From: JBBPYR01 sp038199755
Lineage (GTDB): Bacteria; Chloroflexota; Ktedonobacteria; Ktedonobacterales; Ktedonobacteraceae
Direction: 5' to 3'
Assembly (NCBI GenBank): GCA_038199755.1
Contig: JBBPYR010000209.1
Location: 1 to 32,916, forward strand
Length of the DNA stretch: 32,916 nucleotides
Shown here: in pieces, positions 1 to 8,757 of the stretch
Numbering within the stretch: position 1 is the stretch's first letter
Layout: every line of letters starts with the position of its first letter
The notes under the pieces: model-generated
Database searches by the model: none
What the model was told of the DNA's origin: nothing
Seen by the model: only the letters and a program-made list of their open reading frames with translations
Position numbers and translations under genes: made by a program

Positions 1-200
1 CCAAAACCCAAAAACCCTAATATGGTTGTGGTTCACGCCCCCCCGTATTTTTTGGGGGGGGGTGGGGGTTTGGGGGGGGGGGGGGACCCTCGGGGTCGCC
101 CGTGGGGTGGGGAAAACGCCCCGAAAAGGCACGGTTCCCCAGGCACGGGCGACCCAGAGGGTCCACCTATCCTCATCATCCACCTCCCCCGCCCCTACGG
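1..200. other. G/C homopolymer-rich low-complexity stretch at window edge
   Basis: Bases 40-90 contain several runs of 6-14 G and a run of 8 C, unlike anything else in the window. Short open frames here are Gly/Pro-rich products of the base composition and are not supported as genes. It may be a sequencing or assembly artefact at a contig end, or a G-quadruplex-prone stretch. Bases 200-344 show no recognisable gene. Confidence 0.5.
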
Positions 201-344
201 AAAACCTGAACCGTTCGCTTAGGTTGATGCGTATTGGCGCGATAAATCTGGCCCCTACTGGGTGCGTAGCGCGCTTCGCTGCTCTCCTTGACGAGTGCTC
301 CCTCTTCCCAGCTTATTTCGGCAAGGTCCATTAATAGGCAATTA

Positions 345-373
345 TTGCCAGAAGACACAGTATACACTATACT
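345..373 (+). promoter_or_regulatory. Sigma70-like promoter for the 427-957 gene
   Basis: TTGCCA at 345-350 and TATACT at 368-373 are separated by exactly 17 bases. Transcription would start about 45 bases upstream of the ATG at 427. Confidence 0.5.
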
Positions 374-426
374 TGCTCAGAACGAGCGATTATGGATAGA
401 AGGTTTTTGGGAAAGGCAGAGCACGT

Positions 427-957
427 ATGGCGAAGAGGCGAGGGGCGAGGGGTCCTACGCGATCAAATGTTATTAGTGGGGTTATTGGTGGCGCGTTATT
501 GATGATCGGTTTGCTCTGGTTGGGCTCTATGCTGTTGGCACAACATGGGGGCGCACCCCAATTTTCTTTTCCGGGCTTTAATATGCCAACGACCGTGCCA
601 GAGACACAGCTGACGCCATTGCTTGTCGAAGGTATTGTGTTGGGACATAGCGATCAAACACCGTCGCTCAACCAGAAACAAGCGGTATTACTAGCAGGCG
701 AGTTAGAACCGGATGCCGCGACCAAGGCGAAGAGTGTCACGGCAAAGTATGTTCTGCTCACCTATACCAACCCTGGCACGGCGGGGGCGCACCCCAATCT
801 GACCAATGTGCCTGTATGGATGGTCTGGTATCAGCAGATTCCGCTTTTGCCAGCCGATGCTGGTGTTGACCCTACGCCGTTTCCCCATTCGTATCATGAT
901 CTGTATGTGTTTCTGGATGCCAATAACGGGAAGGAAGTCTTATCCGTGTGGTCGTGA
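427..957 (+). CDS. Single-pass membrane protein, function unknown
   Basis: The 176-residue protein has a short basic N-terminus (KRRGARGPTR), one hydrophobic segment at about residues 17-39, and a soluble remainder. The topology fits a membrane-anchored protein with its body outside. The soluble part has a Pro-rich linker, then a region rich in aromatic residues near the end (VPVWMVWYQQ, LYVFLDANNGKEVLSVW). This ending resembles the PepSY/YpeB-like pattern of small secreted proteins, but I cannot assign a family. A good promoter lies upstream, and a long hairpin follows 7 bases after the stop, so it is probably monocistronic. No recognised domain; coding status rests on ORF length, promoter and membrane topology. 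Confidence 0.7.
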   Translation: MAKRRGARGPTRSNVISGVIGGALLMIGLLWLGSMLLAQHGGAPQFSFPGFNMPTTVPETQLTPLLVEGIVLGHSDQTPSLNQKQAVLLAGELEPDAATKAKSVTAKYVLLTYTNPGTAGAHPNLTNVPVWMVWYQQIPLLPADAGVDPTPFPHSYHDLYVFLDANNGKEVLSVWS

Positions 958-963
958 TGGTAA

Positions 964-1003
964 AGAGGATGAGCACAATGCGAAAGCGTTGTGCTCATCC
1001 TCT
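964..1003. terminator. Bidirectional hairpin with GNRA tetraloop
   Basis: AGAGGATGAGCACAA pairs with TTGTGCTCATCCTCT. The stem continues through one T-G pair and GC/GC to a GAAA loop, giving about 18 pairs. It lies between two convergent genes and there is no strong U-tract on either side. Confidence 0.6.
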
Positions 1004-1035
1004 AAATTCATGAATTGAAAAATAGTACTAATTGG

Positions 1036-1746
1036 CTATGCGGAAGGGGTAGGATCGTGCATTTTAATCCAGCCGTGACGAAGGGCATGCACAACGGCGG
1101 CGGTGCGGTCATTCACAGAGAGCTTTTTGAGGATCGAGGTGATGTGATTTTTGACCGTCTGATCGCTAATCTTGAGCGATTTGGCAATCTCTTTATTGCT
1201 GTTGCCACGTGCGATATAGTCTAGTATCTCAACTTCGCGGGTAGAGAGGGGCGAGTAGATGTCTTTGCTGTCACCATTGCTCCCTTCCTCTTCTTCAACG
1301 GTAAGCTCACGGAACGATTTGAGCACGCGACTGGCGATCTGAGGTTTTGAAAGCACGTCGTCATTAATGAGATATTCGCCATGACTGACCTTACGCACGG
1401 CATCTGCCAACTCTTCAGGGGTGATATTGCGCGTATAATAGGCGGCAGCACCCACCTTGATTGATTGAAAGAGACGCTCTTCATCCTCAGAGGGGGTGAG
1501 GATAATGATAGCCATACGCGGTGCAATATGGCGAGATTGACGAGCTATTTCAAGTGGGTCTGAGGTGGTGAGACCGGCATCGATCAAAGCTACATCAGGG
1601 TTGCCAGTGCGAGACAGTTCCAGCACCGTATCCATGTCGGTAGATTCCCCAACAATGACACAGTCTCCCATTTGCTCCAGGGTTGCGCGAATACCCTGGC
1701 GGAAGAGAGGCTGCTCATCGACTATGATGACACGTATTGTATCCAT
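1036..1746 (-). CDS. NarL/FixJ-family response regulator
   Basis: The 236-residue protein has an N-terminal receiver domain (about 4-122) and a C-terminal LuxR-type helix-turn-helix (about 166-228, LSTREVEILDYIARG...KEIA...TVKNHITSILKKL). The receiver keeps the acidic pair D10/E11, the phosphoacceptor D56 (ALIDAG) and T84 (IILT). The usual conserved Lys near position 106 reads YYTRN, so Arg or Asn replaces it. A Glu-rich linker joins the domains. No histidine kinase is next to it, so it is an orphan here and its signal is unknown. The start has a good Shine-Dalgarno (GAAGGGA, 4 bases before ATG) and a strong promoter about 80 bases upstream. Confidence 0.93.
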   Translation of the reverse strand: MDTIRVIIVDEQPLFRQGIRATLEQMGDCVIVGESTDMDTVLELSRTGNPDVALIDAGLTTSDPLEIARQSRHIAPRMAIIILTPSEDEERLFQSIKVGAAAYYTRNITPEELADAVRKVSHGEYLINDDVLSKPQIASRVLKSFRELTVEEEEGSNGDSKDIYSPLSTREVEILDYIARGNSNKEIAKSLKISDQTVKNHITSILKKLSVNDRTAAVVHALRHGWIKMHDPTPSA

Positions 1747-1831
1747 GTGATCCCTTCGTAATGTTGTGTAAGCAGTGCTTTAAATAATTAACCTCATAGA
1801 TCAGAGGACATCATCTTCTGTAATTTGGCCT

Positions 1832-1860
1832 ATTATAGTTCTAAATGTGCGGCCTGTAAA
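1832..1860 (-). promoter_or_regulatory. Sigma70-like promoter for the response regulator
   Basis: On the minus strand TTTACA (1860-1855) and TATAAT (1837-1832) are 17 bases apart, which is near consensus. The predicted leader before the ATG is about 80 bases. Confidence 0.6.
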
Positions 1861-1878
1861 GGCTGAATATAGCAGACA

Positions 1879-1920
1879 CAATAAGCATGGCTCAGCTAAA
1901 TAGCCGAGCCATGCTTATTG
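1879..1920 (-). terminator. Terminator hairpin of the MglA-like gene
   Basis: A perfect 15-bp stem (CAATAAGCATGGCTC / GAGCCATGCTTATTG) with a 12-base loop starts 25 bases past the stop of the GTPase gene. No long U-run follows. Confidence 0.55.
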
Positions 1921-1945
1921 TTGAGACGAGGACCGCCAAATGATT

Positions 1946-2530
1946 TTAGATTCTTTCAAGTTTTTGCAAGGTGGAATTGATACCAACCCGCAATGATTCA
2001 ATCACACCTTTGCCCGTGACAGCGATGGCCTCAAAACTGGGAACCCGCTGTGGGTTGAGGTATTTTTCCATGACGGATACTGGAAGGACATCCTGGAGGT
2101 CGCGTTTGTTCCACTGCATTACTAGCGGGAACTCTGAAATATCTTTATTCATGCGCCGCAGTTGTTCTTGCAGTTCGTTCCAGCTTTCGATGTTCTCTTG
2201 CAACTTACTGGCCTGCGAGTCGGCCACAAAAACCACACAATCCGCGCCCTTCAGGACAGAAATGCGTGTTTGCTGGTAAAGAACCTGACCAGGAACGGTA
2301 TAGAGTTGGAAGCGAATCTGGAAACCATGAACTTTTCCTAGTTCGAGTGGGAGCAGGTCGAAGTAGAGTGTGCGCTCTGTTTCCGTGTCGATGGAGACCA
2401 TATCGCCGACATCCTGTGGGTTTACTGCCTTATGAATGAAGTGCAGGTTGGTGGTCTTGCCACATAAACCAATACCGTAGTAGACAATCTTACAGTTGAT
2501 CTCGCGTTTTGCCATATTTATCAGGGACAT
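1946..2530 (-). CDS. mglA: MglA-like small Ras-family GTPase
   Basis: At 194 residues it has the usual length of bacterial MglA GTPases, which control polarity and motility in Myxococcus and occur widely in other bacteria with varied roles. Visible motifs are the P-loop (GIGLCGKT, about 19-26), the MglA-type TVPGQ in place of the Ras DTAGQ (about 78-82), and NKRD (141-144) for guanine specificity. The N-terminus MSLIN..REINCKIVYYG matches the family well, so the start is secure, and AGGAGAG precedes it. No MglB/roadblock partner gene lies beside it, so any GTPase-activating partner would be elsewhere. Its role in this organism is unknown. Confidence 0.93.
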   Translation of the reverse strand: MSLINMAKREINCKIVYYGIGLCGKTTNLHFIHKAVNPQDVGDMVSIDTETERTLYFDLLPLELGKVHGFQIRFQLYTVPGQVLYQQTRISVLKGADCVVFVADSQASKLQENIESWNELQEQLRRMNKDISEFPLVMQWNKRDLQDVLPVSVMEKYLNPQRVPSFEAIAVTGKGVIESLRVGINSTLQKLERI

Positions 2531-2632
2531 ATATCGTAGCTCTCCTGCCCGCTCATATGTGCCACGTCTGGGTACATAGGGTTAATTTCTTCTGTCTGGG
2601 GTAGCCTACTTCTGCTACTTGTATCAGGGGAC

Positions 2633-2660
2633 AGTATACATTATTTTGCAAAAAATGCAA
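2633..2660 (-). promoter_or_regulatory. Candidate promoter of the MglA-like gene
   Basis: On the minus strand TTGCAT (2660-2655) and TATACT (2638-2633) are 16 bases apart. It sits in the AT-rich divergent region shared with gatB. A lone TATAAT for the gatB direction is at 2677-2682 without a good -35 box. Confidence 0.4.
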
Positions 2661-2810
2661 ATCAATGAACTTTCATTATAATGAACTGTCGAGTAGAAGG
2701 AATTGGCAGGAAATAACCATTGACGAATCACGTCAGAAAGCATAGACTAGTTCTCATCAACACAGGTAGAAGCAGAAAAAACCATTTGATTGTACAAAGG
2801 CGAGAGACGG

Positions 2811-4307
2811 ATGACAACAACAACGAACGCAGCAATAAACACCGATTTTGAGATTGTAATTGGCCTCGAGGTGCATTCTCAGCTCTTGACACGCAGCAAG
2901 ATGTTCTGCGGCTGTAGCACAGGCTATGCCAATGAACCGCCAAACACGCATGTCTGCCCCGTATGTATGGGCATGCCCGGTGTCATGCCGGTGATCAATC
3001 AAGAGGCGGTCGTCTTTACGATTATGACCGCTCTGGCACTCAACTGCACGATTCCCTCCTTTTCAAAATTTGACCGTAAAAATTACCCTTATCCTGACCT
3101 GATGAAGGGATATCAAATCTCACAATATGATATTCCTTTGAGCAAGGATGGCTACCTCAATATCACTACGCGTGGGCAGGAGCGGCGGATTGGCATTACG
3201 CGTGTTCATCTGGAAGAGGATACGGCGCGCCTTACCCATCATAACGGCTATAGCCTGGTAGACGTGAACCGTGCCGGGACGCCATTGATGGAGATTGTGA
3301 GCGAGCCGGACATGCGTAGTGCGGAAGAGGCGCGCCTGTATATGCAAAAGTTGCGCGAAATTCTCGTTTATCTGGGGGTTTCATCTGGACGGATGGAAGA
3401 GGGTAGCTTGCGTTGTGACGCGAACGTGTCGGTGCGTCCCCGAGGAACGCAAGAGTTGGGCGTGAAGACCGAAATTAAGAATATGAACAGTTTTCGTGCC
3501 GTCGAGCGCGCCATCGAATACGAGGCACAACGGCAAATTGAACTCCTCCGTTCAGGAGGGGTCATCCATCAGGAGACACGCGGCTGGGTTGAGGAGCGTG
3601 GGATTACGGTGGGGCAACGCAGTAAAGAGCAGGCCCACGACTATCGCTACTTCCCCGAGCCCGATCTGCCGCCGCTACTGATTAGCCGCGAGATGGTCGC
3701 GGAGATTCGCGCACAACTGTCGGAGTTACCTGATGCACGGCGCACTCGTTATCAAGATATCTTTGGCCTCAGCGTGCAGGATGCGAACGTTTTGACTGAA
3801 GATAAGGCATTAGGTGATTACTTTGAGCGTGTCATGTCGGCGTCCCAGGCGCAAGGTGGCGATGTGAAGGCACGTGCCCGTAAGGTGGCTGGTAACTGGC
3901 TGAACGAACTGGTGCGCTTACTCAAGGAGAAGGCGATTACTATTCAGGATAGTACGTTTTCTCCGGCTGCGCTGGCGAATCTGGTTGACCTGCTCGATAA
4001 GCAGCGCATAACCGGCACGCAAGCGAAGGATATTCTGGAAGAGGCGTTTGGTTCTGGTGAGATGCCAGAAGCGATTGTAGAGCGTAGGGGTATCAAACCC
4101 CCCATTAGCGATCAAAGCACCTTAGAGCTGATTATTGAGGAGGTGATTGCGAAGAACGCGAAGGCCGCCAATGATTATCGAGGTGGCAAGACCAACGCCA
4201 TTCAGTCCCTGGTTGGTCAGGTGATGAAGCAAACACGAGGTCAAGCGAAAGCAGACATCGTACAAGCACTTTTACGTAAAAAACTGGATGAGTCACAGCC
4301 ATCGTAG
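2811..4307 (+). CDS. gatB: Aspartyl/glutamyl-tRNA amidotransferase subunit B
   Basis: GatB is the kinase/transamidase subunit of the GatCAB complex, which amidates misacylated Glu-tRNA(Gln) or Asp-tRNA(Asn) in the cytoplasm. The N-terminal signature EIVIGLEVHSQL is followed by the zinc-site cysteines (CGC...CPVCMG), then DRKNYPYPDLMKGYQISQYD and GRMEEGSLRCDANVS, all typical of GatB. The C-terminal third is the GatB/YqeY tRNA-binding domain. The length (498 residues) is a little above the usual ~475-480. A TTG at 2790 in the same frame would add 7 residues, but the ATG at 2811 follows an AAGGCGAGAG Shine-Dalgarno. gatA and gatC are not adjacent, so the genes are scattered. Confidence 0.97.
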   Translation: MTTTTNAAINTDFEIVIGLEVHSQLLTRSKMFCGCSTGYANEPPNTHVCPVCMGMPGVMPVINQEAVVFTIMTALALNCTIPSFSKFDRKNYPYPDLMKGYQISQYDIPLSKDGYLNITTRGQERRIGITRVHLEEDTARLTHHNGYSLVDVNRAGTPLMEIVSEPDMRSAEEARLYMQKLREILVYLGVSSGRMEEGSLRCDANVSVRPRGTQELGVKTEIKNMNSFRAVERAIEYEAQRQIELLRSGGVIHQETRGWVEERGITVGQRSKEQAHDYRYFPEPDLPPLLISREMVAEIRAQLSELPDARRTRYQDIFGLSVQDANVLTEDKALGDYFERVMSASQAQGGDVKARARKVAGNWLNELVRLLKEKAITIQDSTFSPAALANLVDLLDKQRITGTQAKDILEEAFGSGEMPEAIVERRGIKPPISDQSTLELIIEEVIAKNAKAANDYRGGKTNAIQSLVGQVMKQTRGQAKADIVQALLRKKLDESQPS

Positions 4308-4342
4308 GCAGGGTGGCCATCCCATGAAAGGAAGATGCAGTC

Positions 4343-5608
4343 ATGCACGATGAAGTGAGGTCTGCAACCATCAATCCGTACCAGATGGCGGTTCAGCAGT
4401 TTGAGCTAGCCGCCAACCAATTGGGTCTTTCTGAGGACCTGAAAGAGATTTTGCGTCAGCCCAAGCGGGAACTGGCAGTGAACTTTCCGGTGCGCCTGGA
4501 CAATGGGCGTATCAAGACATTTACTGGCTATCGCGTGCAGCACAATGTGAATAGAGGCCCAGCTAAGGGAGGAATTCGCTATAGCCCCGAAGTGACACTC
4601 GACGAGGTGAAGGCATTAGCGATGTGGATGACCTGGAAGTGTGCGGTCGTGGGCATACCCTATGGCGGGGCTAAAGGTGGCGTCATTTGTGACCCCAAGA
4701 CGATGAGTTCCGCCGAGTTAGAGCGCATGACGCGCCGCTACGCAACAGAAATATCCATAGTCATTGGCCCCCATAGTGATATTCCCGCCCCCGATGTGAA
4801 TACGAATCCGCAGGTCATGGCCTGGATTATGGATACGTACTCGATGCATGAGGGCTTTTCTATTCCGGCTGTGGTAACGGGCAAGCCATTATCGATTGGC
4901 GGTAGCGAAGGGCGCAATGATGCTACAGCAACGGGTGTGCTGTTTGTCACGCGTCAGGGGGCGAAGCGTCTGGGCATGCCCATGAAGGGGGCACGCGTGA
5001 GCATTCAAGGGTATGGCAATGCTGGCGCGGTGGCCGCCCGTCTTTTCCACAATGAGGGGTGCAAGGTGGTCGCGGTGAGCGACACCCGTGGTGGCATCTA
5101 TAATGAAGAGGGCCTGGACCCATCGGCTGTGTTACGCTACAAGCAGGAACGCGGTAGCGTAGTGGGCTTTCCCTCGGCACAAAATTTGGGTGTTCACGAT
5201 GTGCTAGAGGTGCCGTGTGATATCCTGGTGCCTGCCGCCACTGAAGGGGTGATTACCGCGCAGAACGCGGAGCGGGTGCAGGCACGCATTGTGGCAGAGG
5301 CAGCTAACGGCCCGACAACTCCTGAAGCTGATGTAATCCTTTTCAACAGAGGCTGCATGGTCATCCCTGACATTCTGGCGAATGCGGGTGGTGTGACGGT
5401 GAGCTACTTTGAGTGGGTGCAAGACCTGCAAAGTTTCTTCTGGGGTGTGGAAGAGATTACGCAAAAGCTAGAGGTGATCATGAATCATGCCTTTGCCTCG
5501 GTTGCGGACAAAGCTGAGCAGGCTCATTGTAATATGCGGCTCGCGGCGAACATGCTTGCCATTTCACGGGTGGCGGAGGCAACTCAGATTCGCGGCATCT
5601 ATCCCTAA
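4343..5608 (+). CDS. gdhA: Glu/Leu/Phe/Val family dehydrogenase (glutamate dehydrogenase)
   Basis: This enzyme catalyses reversible NAD(P)-dependent oxidative deamination of glutamate to 2-oxoglutarate and ammonia. At 421 residues it is the normal length of the small hexameric class. The substrate domain shows GPAKGGIRY with its Lys, the catalytic region TWKCAVVGIPYGGAKGGV, and the conserved DIPAPDVNT. The Rossmann domain has IQGYGNAGAVAARL, then the late Asn/Gly signature ILANAGGVTVSYFEWVQ. It starts 35 bases after gatB with its own AAAGGA site, so co-transcription with gatB is possible. Cofactor preference cannot be told confidently. A strong hairpin ends the unit. Confidence 0.94.
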   Translation: MHDEVRSATINPYQMAVQQFELAANQLGLSEDLKEILRQPKRELAVNFPVRLDNGRIKTFTGYRVQHNVNRGPAKGGIRYSPEVTLDEVKALAMWMTWKCAVVGIPYGGAKGGVICDPKTMSSAELERMTRRYATEISIVIGPHSDIPAPDVNTNPQVMAWIMDTYSMHEGFSIPAVVTGKPLSIGGSEGRNDATATGVLFVTRQGAKRLGMPMKGARVSIQGYGNAGAVAARLFHNEGCKVVAVSDTRGGIYNEEGLDPSAVLRYKQERGSVVGFPSAQNLGVHDVLEVPCDILVPAATEGVITAQNAERVQARIVAEAANGPTTPEADVILFNRGCMVIPDILANAGGVTVSYFEWVQDLQSFFWGVEEITQKLEVIMNHAFASVADKAEQAHCNMRLAANMLAISRVAEATQIRGIYP

Positions 5609-5639
5609 GAGCATTAAGAGGGTTTTCTGACAAACATAG

Positions 5640-5691
5640 GCAGAACTGGCACATGGTTTTCTCCACTGAGAAGACCATGTGCCAGTTCTGC
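5640..5691. terminator. Convergent bidirectional hairpin terminator
   Basis: The stem is about 24 bp with one T-G pair (GCAGAACTGGCACATGGT.. and its complement), closing on a CACT loop. It separates the rightward dehydrogenase gene from the leftward acidic protein gene. Confidence 0.65.
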
Positions 5692-5700
5692 TAGGGAAGC

Positions 5701-6267
5701 TTAAAACCCGCGACGGGGCTCGCGCTTGCCGGGTTTTTTCGCAGGCTGCTTGGTTGGACGCTTGGGTGAGGGTTTCTTCCGGCCACGGTTCCAGCCGGTG
5801 TCTTCCTCTTCCTCTTCTTCGGCTTCCTCTAAGAAGTCTTCTTCTTCTTCTTCGGTTGCCTCCTCATCATCAAAGGGTTCAAGGTCCATGTCAGGAATAT
5901 CGCCATCGGTGATGGCACTATCCTGAATGTCCAGGTTCTCTGCCTCATCGTTGATAATATCTAGTTCTGCAGGTTCAACGATATCGTCATCGACGACAAC
6001 TGGATCAACTACTGGATGGGCGATAACCTCATGATGTCCATCGACCTCGGCATGGTTGTAGCGTTCGCTCTGGTCGATGTCTGGGCGAACTGGTGCGCTT
6101 CTGCGGCTCGGGCTCGGCATGACTAGTTCTGCCACATCAGGCTCAGCGATCTCGCTCTCGTCACCTTTGGGGGTGCCGATGATACGGCGTCCAGCGGCTA
6201 CATCCAGCCAGAACTGGGAATAGTAATGTGGTCGATCCGAGTCTTTTTCGATCTCTTTTCTTGTCAT
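5701..6267 (-). CDS. Highly acidic protein with Lys/Arg/Pro-rich tail, function unknown
   Basis: The 188-residue product starts MTRKEIEKDSDRPHYYSQFW, which looks like a short folded N-terminus. A long Asp/Glu-rich low-complexity middle follows, with runs such as EEEEED at about 140-165. The last ~27 residues form a basic tail (GRKKPSPKRPTKQPAKK..). The acidic and basic parts could bind each other or bind nucleic acid or ribosomes; this is inference from charge only. I chose the ATG at 6267 because GGAG lies 11 bases upstream. An upstream in-frame start at 6333 would add 22 Cys/His-rich residues that look non-coding. No family recognised. Confidence 0.75.
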   Translation of the reverse strand: MTRKEIEKDSDRPHYYSQFWLDVAAGRRIIGTPKGDESEIAEPDVAELVMPSPSRRSAPVRPDIDQSERYNHAEVDGHHEVIAHPVVDPVVVDDDIVEPAELDIINDEAENLDIQDSAITDGDIPDMDLEPFDDEEATEEEEEDFLEEAEEEEEEDTGWNRGRKKPSPKRPTKQPAKKPGKREPRRGF

Positions 6268-6607
6268 GTGTGTGCGATCTCCACATCTCGTCTGCTGCCA
6301 GGAGCATAGCATACTCCTGCCATACATGAGCACGATGTGGGTGCCGCGCCTCCTTTCGTGTTGAAGACACTTAGTAGTGTCTCCTTCTGAAACGTTTCTG
6401 AATACCTTTACAGTGTAGGCATTCTTCTATTACAATGCGTTACGAGCTATGCGTTCCACCTGAGAGTCGCAACGCCGAAATTGCTCCTACCATCATAGAG
6501 AGAATAGAAATTGCTGTCAAGAGACCTAAAAATGCTCTGAGGTGGCTCTCTATGCGGCGGGAAGGTATGTCAAGTGCTCATGTGCATGAATTTTTGTGAT
6601 AGAGTGT
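6268..6607. other. Intergenic region between divergent genes
   Basis: No gene is seen. A weak leftward promoter candidate for the acidic protein lies at about 6395-6435 (TTGTAA, 17 bases, TGTAAA on the minus strand). A small imperfect hairpin occurs around 6520-6555. The rightward dxs promoter follows at 6608. Confidence 0.5.
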
Positions 6608-6636
6608 TTGCGGGCTTGACGTTGTACCCCTATAAT
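6608..6636 (+). promoter_or_regulatory. Sigma70-like promoter of dxs
   Basis: TTGCGG (6608-6613), a 17-base spacer, and a consensus TATAAT (6631-6636). The leader before the TTG start would be about 135 bases and shows no recognisable riboswitch. Confidence 0.55.
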
Positions 6637-6778
6637 ACAAGGAGGGCTTCTACACACCCTTTCTCCGATATTTGTGCATCATATATACGAGATAAAGATC
6701 ATTCACTGTGAGTTGTTGTTCACTGGTCGCGTTTGCCGCTGTGTAAGAGGTGCCGAAGACTAGTAGGGGAGGAAACCT

Positions 6779-8710
6779 TTGACGAGGATTCTCGATAGTA
6801 TTAATAGTCCAGAAGATGTGCGTCGTTTGACTATGGCTCAGATGGAGCAATTGGCGGAAGAGATTCGCCGTGAAATCATTGAAAAGGTCTCTGTAAAGGG
6901 TGGGCATCTGGCTCCAAACCTAGGGGTTGTTGAGTTGACAATGGCACTGCATACAGTGTTCCACACGCCCGATGATTTGCTGGTATGGGATATTGGTCAC
7001 CAAGCATATGTGCATAAATTGTTGACAGGCAGGCGTGATCGCTTCCATACCATACGGCAGTTTGGTGGTCTTTCTGGCTATCTACGTCGTGACGAGAGCG
7101 AATATGATGTTTTTGGGGCGAGCCATGCCAGCACCTCCATTTCCGCGGCCCTTGGCCTCGCGGTGGCACGTGACCTGCAAGGCAAGGATTTCAAGGTGGT
7201 TGCGATTATTGGGGATGGTGCTTTGACAGGTGGTATGGCGTTAGAGGCAATCAATAATGCGGGTAGCCTCAAAAAAAATCTGATCATTGTGTTGAATGAC
7301 AACAATAAGTCCATTTCTGATAATGTGGGTGCGTTGCATCATTATCTGAGCAAGGCACGCCAGGTACAGACTAATCCTAGTTATCGACGCTTGCGCGAGA
7401 TGGCAAAAGGTTCGATAGAGCGCGTCGCGGGCGATAAAATGCGTGAGGTGGCAGGCCGAGCCGAAACGGGCATCAGGCAATTTGTGTTGCCGAGCAAGAG
7501 TGGTGCCATCTTTGAGGAACTGGGCTTTAAGTTCTTTGGCCCTTTTGATGGGCATGATATTCCGCAGATGATTGATGTGTTTGAGAATGTGAAAAAGATT
7601 GATGGCCCGGTGATTGTGCAGATGGTGACGAAGAAGGGCAAGGGTTGGGAGATTGCTGAGGATGATTCCACCAAGTGGCATGGCCCTGGTGCCTTCGATT
7701 TTGTGAATGGCATCATTAAGAAGAATCCTAACGATCCGCCCGCTTATACCGAGGTGTTCGCAAATACGCTGGTAGAAATCGCGGAAAAAGATACCTCCGT
7801 TGTGGGGATTACGGCTGCGATGTCCGAGGGCACAGGCCTGAAAAAGATGCAGCAGCGTTTCCCTGATCGCTACTTTGATGTGGGTATCGCGGAACAGCAC
7901 GCGGTCACCTTTGCGGGCGGCATTGCCGCTGGTGGTATGCGGCCCGTGGTTGCCATCTATTCCACGTTTATGCAACGCGCCTACGATCAGGTGGTCCATG
8001 ACATCTGTGTGCAAAATCTGCACGTGGTGTTTGCGATGGACCGCGCTGGTATCGTGGGTGAGGACGGCCATACTCAACACGGCGTCTTTGATATCGGCTT
8101 TATGCGCGCCATTCCTAATATGAAGGTGATGGCACCAAAGGACGAGGAAGAGCTGCGCCACATGCTCTATACGGCTGTGTATATGGATGGCCCTGTCAGC
8201 TTGCGCTATCCACGCGGCAAGGGCGTTGGCACACCGCTGAGTCGTGAACTGCATAAGCTAGAGATCGGGAAGGCTGAGTTGCTCAGTCCAGCAACGCTAG
8301 ACGAAGCTGAGCAAGCTGATTGTACCGTACTTGCCTATGGCTCAACTGTCGCTCAGGCAGAGGAGGCGGCAAAAGAGTTGGCTAGCGAGGGGTTGCGGGT
8401 TGCGGTCGTGAATGCACGCTGGGCCAAACCGCTCGATGAAGAGCTGATTCTGCGCCTAGCCAAGGGTACGCGCCGTCTGGTAACGGTCGAGGATCACGTG
8501 GTCGCGGGCGGTTTCGGCAGTGCCGTGCTTGAGTTGCTGGAGCGTAAGGGCATAAAGGGTGTTGACGTGCATGTGATTGGCCTGCCGGACACCTTCGTTG
8601 AGCATGGTGCGCCTACCATTCTCAAGGAACTGTACGGCCTCTCATCAGCCCATATCAAGGATGTTGTGCGCTCGATGAGTGGTGCTGGCGAACGCACCCT
8701 GGCCCAGTAG
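6779..8710 (+). CDS. dxs: 1-deoxy-D-xylulose-5-phosphate synthase
   Basis: DXS condenses pyruvate and glyceraldehyde 3-phosphate, the first step of the MEP isoprenoid pathway; it is a cytoplasmic thiamine-diphosphate enzyme. At 643 residues it is full length. The N-terminal domain has WDIGHQAYVHKLLTGR, GASHASTSISAALG and the ThDP-binding GDGALTGGMA...NDNNKSIS. The middle domain carries the catalytic Glu in VGIAEQHAVTFAGG and DRAGIVGEDGHTQHG. The C-terminal transketolase domain ends TVEDHVVAGGFGSAV...GLPDTFVEHG. The start is a TTG at 6779, set by a strong AGGGGAGG site 5 bases upstream; no ATG is nearby. It has its own promoter, and other MEP genes are not in the window. Confidence 0.97.
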   Translation: MTRILDSINSPEDVRRLTMAQMEQLAEEIRREIIEKVSVKGGHLAPNLGVVELTMALHTVFHTPDDLLVWDIGHQAYVHKLLTGRRDRFHTIRQFGGLSGYLRRDESEYDVFGASHASTSISAALGLAVARDLQGKDFKVVAIIGDGALTGGMALEAINNAGSLKKNLIIVLNDNNKSISDNVGALHHYLSKARQVQTNPSYRRLREMAKGSIERVAGDKMREVAGRAETGIRQFVLPSKSGAIFEELGFKFFGPFDGHDIPQMIDVFENVKKIDGPVIVQMVTKKGKGWEIAEDDSTKWHGPGAFDFVNGIIKKNPNDPPAYTEVFANTLVEIAEKDTSVVGITAAMSEGTGLKKMQQRFPDRYFDVGIAEQHAVTFAGGIAAGGMRPVVAIYSTFMQRAYDQVVHDICVQNLHVVFAMDRAGIVGEDGHTQHGVFDIGFMRAIPNMKVMAPKDEEELRHMLYTAVYMDGPVSLRYPRGKGVGTPLSRELHKLEIGKAELLSPATLDEAEQADCTVLAYGSTVAQAEEAAKELASEGLRVAVVNARWAKPLDEELILRLAKGTRRLVTVEDHVVAGGFGSAVLELLERKGIKGVDVHVIGLPDTFVEHGAPTILKELYGLSSAHIKDVVRSMSGAGERTLAQ

Positions 8711-8730
8711 TCCATAGGACCCACACGATG

Positions 8731-8757
8731 CCGTAGGCATCCGTAGGCATCCGTAGG
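8731..8757. repeat. Short tandem repeat, 10-base unit
   Basis: The unit CCGTAGGCAT occurs at 8731-8740 and 8741-8750, with a third partial copy running into the palindromic element. It may be slippage at the element edge. Confidence 0.6.

Noticed and set aside
7241..8254. 337-codon minus-strand frame inside dxs
   Set aside because: It is fully antisense to a clear dxs and its His/Arg-rich product has no family character.
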